A stretch of DNA of 5,681 nucleotides from Bacillota bacterium. GTDB lineage: Bacteria; Bacillota; Sulfobacillia; Symbiobacteriales; Symbiobacteriaceae. Position numbers and translations under genes: made by a program. Where the stretch lies: contig JAQBPS010000507.1 in NCBI GenBank assembly GCA_028287415.1, forward strand, positions 1 through 5,681, written 5' to 3'. The notes beneath the pieces were generated by a model, which saw only the letters and a program-made list of their open reading frames with translations, had not been told where the DNA came from and made no database searches. Shown piece after piece: positions 1 through 5,579 of the stretch; within the stretch, counting starts at the first letter, position 1, and every line of letters starts with the position of its first letter.

Positions 1-1153
1 TGGCGCCCGGCACGGAGAAGCAGGCGGTGACGGAACGGGAGAGCGCATAGCTGAGGGCATTGTCGGATGTCCGATGGACATTGGCGACGATGGTTGCCAG
101 CAGCATGATCACGGCGGTGGCCACGAGCGCCAGGTAGAGCGTGCGGAAAAGCATCTGACCGAAGGCAGCGTTCAGCACATCCGCATAGGTCCAGGTCGCC
201 CAGACCAGCAACTGGAGAAACGGAATCAGGAAGGAAAACGCAAAGATCACCCCGCACACCAGCACCGCACCGACGGCATGGATGCCTCGCAGCGGCCGCA
301 GCACGTAGGGGCGCGACTGCGTGGTCGAACTGCTGTAGCGGCGGTTGCCGCGGACGATGCGCTCAACGAGGAGGAGGCTGACCACGCCGACCATCAAGAG
401 CGCCGCGAGGCGAATGGCGGATTCCACATCATACATGCCGAACCAGGTCTGGAAGATGGCCGTTGAAATGGTCGCGACGCCATAGTAACTGGTCACCCCA
501 TAGTCGCTCAGGACCTCAAAAGCGACGAGCGTGAGGCCAGCCACGATCGCCGGGCGTGCGAGCGGCAGGATCACGTGAAAGAAGATCGCCCACGGCCCGC
601 GCCCAAGCACCCTTGCGTTCTCGACATAGGCGGCGCTCTGACGCTCGACGAACGACCGGATGATCAGGTACAGATAGGGAAAGAGGAACAACGTGAAGAT
701 GAAGATCGCCCCGCGCAGCGACATGATGCCGAACCACTTCGGCGCGGGCGTGATGCCGAAGGCCGAACGGAGGCTCTTCTGAACGATGCCGGTATAGCTG
801 AACATGTCCGCGTACGTGTAAGCAGCGATATAGGGCGGGACCGTCAACGGGAGCAACAGCGCCCACCGGAAGAAACCCCGCAGCGGAAAGTCGTGGGCGG
901 CCACCAGCCAGGCAAGGCCAGTGGCCGTGATCACCGTACCGACGCCCGTCCACAGCACCAGCCAGAGCGAGTTCAGCAGATAACCCTTGAGCAGGTACTG
1001 CTTGATGTGTGCCCAGTTCTCGTTCGGTGCGTGGAACAGCGAGAGCGGAATCAGGGCGAGGGGCAGCAGAATGACCGCCGCCCCCAGCAGGCTGACCAGC
1101 ATCCATGCGTTTGTGTGCTGTTTCACGTCCCGGAGCAGCGTTGGCCACCTCAT
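1..1153 (-). CDS. futB: Ferric-iron ABC transporter permease (FbpB/FutB-like), partial: C-terminal part beyond the window
   Basis: Inner-membrane channel subunit of a binding-protein-dependent Fe(III) importer; it would take ferric ion from the lipoprotein encoded just upstream and needs an ATPase not seen here. The frame is open without a break for 384 codons and leaves the window in a V-P-G-A stretch typical of this family's second half; relatives are about 500-560 residues, so roughly a third is missing. Hydrophobic segments lie near residues 18-40, 60-85, 93-115, 145-165, 200-225, 240-258, 285-310 and 330-350. A permease EAA loop is clear at 178-197 (E178-N-A180, G184, V194-I-L-P197), in the exact EAA-x3-G-x9-I-x-L-P spacing. 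The following L-S-D-Y-G-V and W-F-G-M-Y-D stretches fit FbpB-type permeases. The second EAA loop should lie outside. The ATG is 2 bases after the stop of the binding-protein gene with no strong ribosome site, so translation is probably coupled. Iron as substrate is inferred from family and neighbour. Confidence 0.93.
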   Translation of the reverse strand, partial: MRWPTLLRDVKQHTNAWMLVSLLGAAVILLPLALIPLSLFHAPNENWAHIKQYLLKGYLLNSLWLVLWTGVGTVITATGLAWLVAAHDFPLRGFFRWALLLPLTVPPYIAAYTYADMFSYTGIVQKSLRSAFGITPAPKWFGIMSLRGAIFIFTLFLFPYLYLIIRSFVERQSAAYVENARVLGRGPWAIFFHVILPLARPAIVAGLTLVAFEVLSDYGVTSYYGVATISTAIFQTWFGMYDVESAIRLAALLMVGVVSLLLVERIVRGNRRYSSSTTQSRPYVLRPLRGIHAVGAVLVCGVIFAFSFLIPFLQLLVWATWTYADVLNAAFGQMLFRTLYLALVATAVIMLLATIVANVHRTSDNALSYALSRSVTACFSVPGA

Positions 1154-1155
1154 GG

Positions 1156-2235
1156 TTACTGCCACTGCGCCGCGGTCAGGATTTCAAGCGCCTGCTTGTT
1201 GTCGGCGCCCAACTGTGCGAAGTCGATCTGCTGCGCCTTGAATGCCCCCCAGGACTTGAGGAGTTCAGGCTGCTCGGCCTTCGGATTGACGGGGAACTCG
1301 CCGTTCTCCTGCGCGATCAGCGCCTGCGCGTCCGGAGCGGTGAGGAACTCGATCAGCTTGATGGCGTTCGCCTTGTTCTTTGCGGCTTTTGTCAGCCCGA
1401 CGCCGCTGATGTTCACATGCGTGCCGGTCGTCTGTTGGTTCGGGAAGATAATGCCCACCTGCTGAGCCGCCTTGACCTCTTCCTGATCCCTGGCGTGGAG
1501 CATCTGCCCGTAGTAATAAGTATTGATCAGCGCCACGTCGCCTGCGCCTGCCGCGATCGCTCTGACCTGATCACGGTCGCCGCCCTCGGGCTTGCGGCTC
1601 ATGTTCCTGACGATGCCCTGCACCCACGCGGTGGCAGCCTGCTCGCCGTCAACCTGAATCAGCGAGGCCACCAGCGACTGATTGTACAGGCTGGTCGAGG
1701 AGGGCACGAGTACCTTGCCCTGCCACCGCTCGCTGGCCAGGTCCTCATAGGTTGCAAGCTGGTCCGGTCGTACGCGGGCCTTCGCATAGGCGATCACCCG
1801 GGCCCGGGTGGCGAGGCCGACCCAGTAATCCTCCTTGTCACGGAACCGCCAGGGGACGTTCTGCGCGATGGCGGTCGCGGCGAGGGGCTGGAGTACGCCG
1901 TGCTCCCTGGCGTTGTTCAGCACGCCGGCATCGACCGTGACGAAGAGGTCCGCAGGCGAGCTCTGACCCTCGCGCTTCAGGCGCTCGATCAGCTCCTCAG
2001 CGTTGCCCTTCAAGACATTGACCCGGATGCCGGTCTGCTTGGTGAACTGTGCGTAGAGGCGTTCATCGACCGGATAGTTTCTGGCGGAGTACACGTTGAC
2101 CACCTGATTCCTGACGTTTGCGACGGTCGGCTCCTTGCCGCCCTGCGTTGGCTTGGGTTCGGCCGCGCAGCCGGCGAGCAGCCCGGTGGTGACCAGTGCG
2201 GTGAGCATCGTGGACAGTAACGCACGCTGTTTCAT
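1156..2235 (-). CDS. futA: FutA/FbpA-type ferric-iron-binding lipoprotein of an ABC importer
   Basis: Extracytoplasmic solute-binding protein, 359 residues, that captures Fe(III) and delivers it to the permease encoded immediately downstream. The N-terminus has K2 and R4, a hydrophobic stretch and the lipobox L-A-G-C with C23 as the lipidated residue, so it is membrane-anchored. The body matches the FutA/FbpA family: V-Y-S-A-R-N-Y-P at 48-55, F-T-K-Q-T-G-I at 64-70, S-P-A-D at 93-96, Y-N-Q-S-L-V-A-S at 184-191 and N-T-Y-Y-Y-G at 238-243. By alignment with FutA, the likely iron-binding tyrosines are Y54, Y184, Y240 and Y241; the position before Y54, a histidine in cyanobacterial FutA proteins as I recall them, is asparagine here (N53). 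An upstream in-frame ATG at 2283 was rejected because it sits in the promoter -10 and would bury the signal peptide. The chosen ATG has GGAG at 2246-2249, ten bases upstream. Substrate is inferred from family, not proven. Confidence 0.95.
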   Translation of the reverse strand: MKQRALLSTMLTALVTTGLLAGCAAEPKPTQGGKEPTVANVRNQVVNVYSARNYPVDERLYAQFTKQTGIRVNVLKGNAEELIERLKREGQSSPADLFVTVDAGVLNNAREHGVLQPLAATAIAQNVPWRFRDKEDYWVGLATRARVIAYAKARVRPDQLATYEDLASERWQGKVLVPSSTSLYNQSLVASLIQVDGEQAATAWVQGIVRNMSRKPEGGDRDQVRAIAAGAGDVALINTYYYGQMLHARDQEEVKAAQQVGIIFPNQQTTGTHVNISGVGLTKAAKNKANAIKLIEFLTAPDAQALIAQENGEFPVNPKAEQPELLKSWGAFKAQQIDFAQLGADNKQALEILTAAQWQ

Positions 2236-2245
2236 GACGCATCCG

Positions 2246-2249
2246 CTCC
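2246..2249 (-). promoter_or_regulatory. Ribosome binding site of the iron-binding lipoprotein gene
   Basis: GGAG on the minus strand, 10 bases before the ATG at 2235; a further GGA lies 6 bases before it. It is modest in strength but supports this start over the in-frame ATG 48 bases upstream, which would add 16 residues ahead of the signal peptide. Confidence 0.6.
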
Positions 2250-2276
2250 GATCGTTTGAGAATGACTCCACTTCCG

Positions 2277-2285
2277 CTTTCACGG
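2277..2285 (-). repeat. CCGTGAAAG direct repeat, copy 2 (overlaps the -10)
   Basis: Exact 9-base copy of the sequence at 2313-2321, same orientation, 36 bases away start to start. It overlaps the -10 element of the iron transporter promoter, so a protein bound here would hinder RNA polymerase. It is a candidate operator half-site; the binding protein is unknown. Confidence 0.5.
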
Positions 2286-2311
2286 TAGCATGTGCCCGTT
2301 TTACGTGTCAA
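2282..2311 (-). promoter_or_regulatory. Sigma-70/sigma-A-type promoter of the iron transporter operon
   Basis: On the minus strand a perfect TTGACA (-35) at 2306-2311 is followed, after 18 bases, by TACCGT (-10) at 2282-2287, preceded by TGC (extended -10). Transcription would start near 2275, giving a leader of about 40 bases before the ATG at 2235. It lies just downstream of the VOC gene's terminator, as expected for an independent operon. Exact copies of CCGTGAAAG lie one base upstream of the -35 and over the -10. Confidence 0.7.
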
Positions 2312-2312
2312 T

Positions 2313-2321
2313 CTTTCACGG
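2313..2321 (-). repeat. CCGTGAAAG direct repeat, copy 1 (abuts the -35)
   Basis: Exact 9-base copy, one base upstream of the TTGACA -35 at 2306-2311. Together with the copy at 2277-2285 it brackets the promoter. A position next to the -35 suits an activator site or one half of a looping or cooperative repressor site. Confidence 0.5.
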
Positions 2322-2325
2322 ACAT

Positions 2326-2354
2326 GGAAAAGGCCCCTGCACGGGTGCAGGGGC
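2326..2354 (-). terminator. Rho-independent terminator after the VOC gene
   Basis: A perfect inverted repeat with arms at 2333-2342 and 2345-2354 (GCCCCTGCAC / GTGCAGGGGC) forms a very G+C-rich stem of nine or ten pairs with a tiny loop. On the minus strand the stem is followed by one C and a run of four T (2331-2328). It begins 26 bases after the VOC gene's TAG and lies before the iron transporter promoter, so it separates the two transcription units. Confidence 0.88.
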
Positions 2355-2380
2355 TGATCGATGCAGTTGGCCAGGTCTCG

Positions 2381-2767
2381 CTAGCCCATGTGCCCCTGCT
2401 GGAGCAGGAAGGTGTTGCCGTCGGGGTCTGCGAAGATCGCCTCGACACCGCCCCAGGCGGACCGGGTCGGCGGCTGGGTGAAGGTGACGCCCTTCGCCCG
2501 CAGTTCCTCGTAGATTGCGTCGACGTCATCACACTCCCAGGCGATGTTCGAGAAGCCGCCGGGCTGGGCGTCGGGCCTGTTGGGCAGGGGCTTACTCATG
2601 ACCAGCTTGGTGCCGCCATCGGTCGGTGCGAGCATCAGGAAGCGGCCGCCCCACGGCAGCGGGTTGTCCACGACCAGTTTAAAGCCAAGCTTGTTCACAT
2701 AGAAGTCCAGGGACTGCTCCTCATCCGTGATCAAGATGCTGGTGAAGCGCATGCGCATGGTGGGCAT
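2381..2767 (-). CDS. VOC-superfamily protein (glyoxalase/bleomycin-resistance/dioxygenase fold)
   Basis: Small cytoplasmic protein of 128 residues, the usual length of a single-chain VOC protein made of two beta-alpha-beta-beta-beta modules that dimerises. Module 1 runs from about residue 7 (R-F-T-S-I-L-I-T-D, then S-L-D-F-Y at 19-23 and L-G-F at 27-29). Module 2 starts near 72 (S-N-I-A-W-E-C-D-D at 73-81) and ends with D-P-D-G-N-T-F-L-L at 114-122. The positions that hold metal-ligand His/Glu in glyoxalase I-like members appear to be F8, W77 and L121, so a classical metal site is not evident; substrate and reaction cannot be given. The start is uncertain: GAGAGG at 2771-2776 is only 3 bases from this ATG and 12 from an in-frame ATG at 2758 (residue 4). 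The gene lies 80 bases after the LuxR-type regulator and ends before a strong terminator, so it may be the last gene of that transcript. Confidence 0.9.
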   Translation of the reverse strand: MPTMRMRFTSILITDEEQSLDFYVNKLGFKLVVDNPLPWGGRFLMLAPTDGGTKLVMSKPLPNRPDAQPGGFSNIAWECDDVDAIYEELRAKGVTFTQPPTRSAWGGVEAIFADPDGNTFLLQQGHMG

Positions 2768-2825
2768 CGTCCTCTCTGTTGTGGGTCTGCTCCATCGATG
2801 ATAGCGGTTTGCGCACATATGCGGC

Positions 2826-2841
2826 CCCACCGAAAGGTGGG
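2826..2841 (-). other. Short intergenic hairpin between regulator and VOC gene
   Basis: A perfect 6-bp inverted repeat (CCCACC / GGTGGG) with a 4-base loop begins 6 bases after the regulator's TGA. On the minus strand no T-run follows, so it is unlikely to be an efficient intrinsic terminator; it could stabilise the transcript end or weakly attenuate. The rest of the 80-bp gap holds only a poor -10-like TATCAT without a fitting -35. Confidence 0.4.
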
Positions 2842-2847
2842 TTGCGG

Positions 2848-5268
2848 TCAGACGAGACCCAGGGACCGGGCGCGGGCGACGGCCTGCGTCCGGTTGCGGA
2901 CCTGGAGTTTGCCGTAGATATTGATCAGGTGCCACTTCACCGTGCTGACGCCCATGATGAGCTGCGTGGCGACGTCCTGGTTTGAGCAGCCGGTGGCGAT
3001 CAGCTGCATGATCGCCCGTTCACGTCCCGTCAGGGACTCGACCAGGTCTGCGTTCACGAGCGCTTCAATTACTTGTGCCTCCGCCTCGGGTGCACGGCAG
3101 CCGCTGGCGGCGGCCACCTGGCGCACCGCCCCGAGCAGGGGCATGGCTGTTTTCGCGTCGCCTTCCGCCACCAGCAGCCGGGCGAGTGCCAGGTACTCGG
3201 GGATGCGCCGCAGGTCGGGGACCGCGTCAGCCGTGATTCCAGCTGCCTCAATCCAGCGGCGTGCGGCGGAAAGATCGCCCTGTGCGAGCAAGACGAGAAC
3301 GCCGTCCGGCCAGACTGCGGCCGATGCTGCGCGCAATTTGCTGCGGGCGGCCAGCATGTCGCCAGCCCGGTCGACGCGGGTGCGGGCCGCCTGCGCATCG
3401 CCGCGGGCCTGATGGAGCCGGGCCTCGGCAAGCAGCAGCTCGGGTGGCGCATCGCCGCTTGCCGCATAGCGTGTGCTTGCCTCCGCCAGCATCTGTGCAG
3501 ATCCGTCCAGGTCGTGCCATGTCTGGCGCAGGCGTCCCATACCCAGATAGATGGGCGCCAGGGTCGGGAGTAGCTGGGCGCCCGCTTCAGCGGCCAGGCG
3601 CAGCGCCTCCCGATAGGTCTCGTCCGCCTGACGCAGCTGGCCGAGCAGCGTGAGCAGTTCCGCCTGCTGCTGCAGGGCAATCAGGGCAGCCGAGAGGTCG
3701 CCGCCCCGGGCGCCGATTCTCGCCGCCTCACCGAATGCCTTCGCGGCTTCGGATACGTTGCCCGCCCTGAGGTAGACCGAACCGAGGCTGCTGCTCACGA
3801 CCGAGCGCCAGAACCAGCTATCCGCGGGCAACAGTTCCTGCGCTTGCTGACCGCACTGGAGGGTGCGGGCGGCATCCTGCATGATGCAGATCGGGAGCTG
3901 GCGCACGGGCGCCCACAATGCGAGTGCGGTGCGCACCGCAGCGAGGAGACCCCGGGTCTCGGCGCCGGCCGATTCGCCGGCCGCTTCCGCCATTTCCAGG
4001 TAGGTGATGGCCTGAGCAAATCGGTGCTCGTTCTGCACATCGCCGGTGGCGATGAGGACCCAGGCGGCGAGTGTCGCGAGGCGGGGGCGCCCGCGCAAGA
4101 TCGGCTGCGGGAACTGATCCAGCCACCGCCGAAGCGCCGCAGGTGAAGCGTGGGTGAAGTGCTCCAGCAAGCCCGCGGCACGATCGAAAGCGCCGCCGGC
4201 GATCAGGTGATCGACCGCCTCTGCCAGTTGTCCCTCGGCCTGGTACCAGTCGGCAGCCCGGATGTGCAGTTCGGCTACCGCTTCATCCGGCAACTGGTGG
4301 CGCAGGAACTCGGCGAACAGCGAGTGATAACGGTAAGCCCGGCGCTCGCTGTCCAGCGGGAACACGAGGAGATTTGCCTGTTCCAGGGCTTTGAGGATGC
4401 GGTCGCCATCGGGTTGGCCGGTAACGGCGGCGCAGACAGGGCCTGTGAGCACGTCCAGGATCGCTGTCTGGAGCAGGAAGGTGCGGACCGGCTCCGGTTG
4501 CTGGTTGAGCACCTCACCCAGCAGATACGCAACCAGGTCCGGGTGATCAGCGCTGATGGCCGCGGATGGCTCGCCCTGGAGCGAGAGTGCCGCCAACTGT
4601 AGGGCTGCGGCCCAGCCCTCCGTGCGGGCGACGAGCTGGGCCTCTTCTTGGGCGGGCAGGTTGAGGCCCATGCTCTTGCTCAGGAAAGCTGAGCCCTCAG
4701 CAGACGTGAACCGGAGGTCAGTTGCCCCGATCTCCACAAACTCGCCGCGCACTTTCAACAAGGCAAGCGGCAACGGCGGGCGAGTTCGGCTCGCGATCGC
4801 CACATGGACGTTCGGGGGCAGGCGGTCCAGCAGCAATGCAACCGCCGCGTGGATCGCGTCCTCATGAATCACGTGGTAGTCGTCCATCACAATCAGCAGG
4901 GGCGAACCGGCAGCGGCAAGCGCATTGATGAGGGATCCCAGCAGTGTATCCAGGGTCTGCTCTTCTGCGAGCAGCATCACCTGGCCATCGACGGCCACGC
5001 CCGCGTGGCGAATGGCGGCCACCAGGTAGGCGCCCCACCGCACGGGATCATTGTCAGCCTCATCGAGACTGAGCCAGGCGACGGCTCTGTCCGCTGCGTT
5101 GGCGAATGCCAGGGCCAGGGTGCTCTTGCCGAACCCGGCGGGGGCGGTGATCAGGGCGAGCTTGCGGTCGAGTCCGGCCAGTAGCCGTTTCATGAGCCGC
5201 TGTCGTACGACCTGGTGGGGCTTCGAAGGGGGCGGCGTGTACTTGGTGACTACAAGCGGTGGGATCAT
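2848..5268 (-). CDS. MalT-type LuxR-family transcriptional regulator with STAND ATPase domain
   Basis: Large ATP-dependent, ligand-responsive DNA-binding regulator, 806 residues, organised like MalT and other LAL/STAND proteins: ATP binding and an inducer would drive oligomerisation and promoter activation. The N-terminus has the family's V-T-K-Y-T-P-P leader and R-L-M-K-R-L. Walker A is A-P-A-G-F-G-K-S-T at 42-50; W-L-S-L-D-E-x-D-N-D-P-V-R-W follows at 65-78; Walker B is L-L-I-V-M-D-D-Y-H at 124-132 with D129/D130; S-R-T-R-P-P-L-P at 160-167 and E-G-W-A-A-A-L-Q at 217-224 complete the ATPase. Residues about 350-740 are alpha-helical, alanine/leucine-rich TPR-like repeats, the expected sensor region. 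A LuxR helix-turn-helix ends the protein (L746-T-G-R-E-R, then T-V-K-W-H-L near 776-781, ending R-S-L-G-L-V). Family members are often 850-900 residues, so this one is slightly short but seems complete. Its ATG overlaps the TGA of the lipoprotein gene and lacks a good ribosome site, implying coupling. The inducer and targets are unknown. Confidence 0.96.
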   Translation of the reverse strand: MIPPLVVTKYTPPPSKPHQVVRQRLMKRLLAGLDRKLALITAPAGFGKSTLALAFANAADRAVAWLSLDEADNDPVRWGAYLVAAIRHAGVAVDGQVMLLAEEQTLDTLLGSLINALAAAGSPLLIVMDDYHVIHEDAIHAAVALLLDRLPPNVHVAIASRTRPPLPLALLKVRGEFVEIGATDLRFTSAEGSAFLSKSMGLNLPAQEEAQLVARTEGWAAALQLAALSLQGEPSAAISADHPDLVAYLLGEVLNQQPEPVRTFLLQTAILDVLTGPVCAAVTGQPDGDRILKALEQANLLVFPLDSERRAYRYHSLFAEFLRHQLPDEAVAELHIRAADWYQAEGQLAEAVDHLIAGGAFDRAAGLLEHFTHASPAALRRWLDQFPQPILRGRPRLATLAAWVLIATGDVQNEHRFAQAITYLEMAEAAGESAGAETRGLLAAVRTALALWAPVRQLPICIMQDAARTLQCGQQAQELLPADSWFWRSVVSSSLGSVYLRAGNVSEAAKAFGEAARIGARGGDLSAALIALQQQAELLTLLGQLRQADETYREALRLAAEAGAQLLPTLAPIYLGMGRLRQTWHDLDGSAQMLAEASTRYAASGDAPPELLLAEARLHQARGDAQAARTRVDRAGDMLAARSKLRAASAAVWPDGVLVLLAQGDLSAARRWIEAAGITADAVPDLRRIPEYLALARLLVAEGDAKTAMPLLGAVRQVAAASGCRAPEAEAQVIEALVNADLVESLTGRERAIMQLIATGCSNQDVATQLIMGVSTVKWHLINIYGKLQVRNRTQAVARARSLGLV

Positions 5269-5516
5269 AGCGGCGCCCGGGTCACAACGTTGACGGTCAT
5301 GCCGGGATATGCCGTCCCGGCCTTGCCTTCGGCCACCCTGACGAGCGCTTTGACAACGATCTCCTCGGTGTCGCCCAGGCCGATACCGCCCAGGGCGAAG
5401 TCCGATGCGGGCGCCGACTCCTGCTTCACCGGAGGCGGCGGAGGGTCAGAGGGTTTTGGCTGATTGGCACAGCCTACCACCAGCAACAGGAGCAGCAGCA
5501 GACCTGGCTTCTTCAA
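5265..5516 (-). CDS. Small lipoprotein of unknown function, coupled to the LuxR-type regulator
   Basis: Predicted exported, lipid-anchored protein of 83 residues; I do not recognise a family. Reading from TTG at 5516 gives fM-K-K-P-G, a run of seven leucines and the lipobox V-V-G-C with C16 lipidated. A proline-rich linker follows (P25-P29), then a short domain at about 39-83 with D-F-A-L-G-G-I-G-L-G-D-T-E-E-I-V-V-K-A-L and Y-P-G-M-T-V. That pattern loosely resembles the start of small BamE/SmpA-like or CAP-associated lipoprotein domains, but those usually continue further, so the domain may be truncated. The TTG is chosen because AGGAGG at 5525-5530 lies exactly 8 bases before it; an in-frame GTG at 5525 overlaps that site and cannot be the start. 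A consensus promoter lies just upstream. The TGA shares ATGA with the regulator's start, so its translation likely feeds the regulator's. Confidence 0.85.
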   Translation of the reverse strand: MKKPGLLLLLLLVVGCANQPKPSDPPPPPVKQESAPASDFALGGIGLGDTEEIVVKALVRVAEGKAGTAYPGMTVNVVTRAPL

Positions 5517-5524
5517 ACAAGACA

Positions 5525-5530
5525 CCTCCT
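5525..5530 (-). promoter_or_regulatory. Strong ribosome binding site deciding a TTG start
   Basis: Perfect AGGAGG on the minus strand, 8 bases before TTG at 5516-5514. It fixes the lipoprotein start at TTG; the upstream in-frame GTG shares its G with this site. Confidence 0.9.
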
Positions 5531-5551
5531 GACGCAGTCTTTCTGAACGCG

Positions 5552-5579
5552 ATTATAGCATGACCCTCCCACCGGTCAA
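5552..5579 (-). promoter_or_regulatory. Consensus promoter of the lipoprotein-regulator operon
   Basis: On the minus strand TTGACC (-35, 5 of 6 consensus) at 5574-5579, a 16-base spacer ending in TGC (extended -10), and a perfect TATAAT (-10) at 5552-5557. The predicted start near 5545 gives a short leader of about 28 bases carrying the AGGAGG site. This should be a strong constitutive-type promoter for the lipoprotein and regulator genes. Confidence 0.85.

Noticed and set aside
516..1148. Minus-strand open frame of 210 codons overlapping the permease
   Set aside because: It is a different frame of the same strand; the permease frame starting at 1153 carries transmembrane segments and a perfect EAA loop, while this one is arginine/histidine-rich and featureless.
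1105..2220. Long plus-strand open frame (371 codons) antisense to the iron-binding lipoprotein gene
   Set aside because: It mirrors a clear FutA-like gene with lipobox and tyrosine motifs on the other strand; its translation has no recognisable fold and begins without a ribosome site. Such antisense frames are common in G+C-rich DNA.
2236..2330. Fur or DtxR/IdeR box in the iron operon promoter
   Set aside because: No sequence close to the known Fur or DtxR palindromes was found by eye; only the CCGTGAAAG direct repeats stand out.
2135..2917. Plus-strand open frame of 260 codons across the VOC gene
   Set aside because: It runs antisense through a promoter, a terminator and the VOC gene, and shows no protein-like pattern.
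2768..2935. N-terminal extension of the VOC protein (56 extra codons)
   Set aside because: It would overlap the regulator's 3' end, is arginine/proline-rich and unlike any VOC N-terminus; the ATG at 2767 gives the normal family length.
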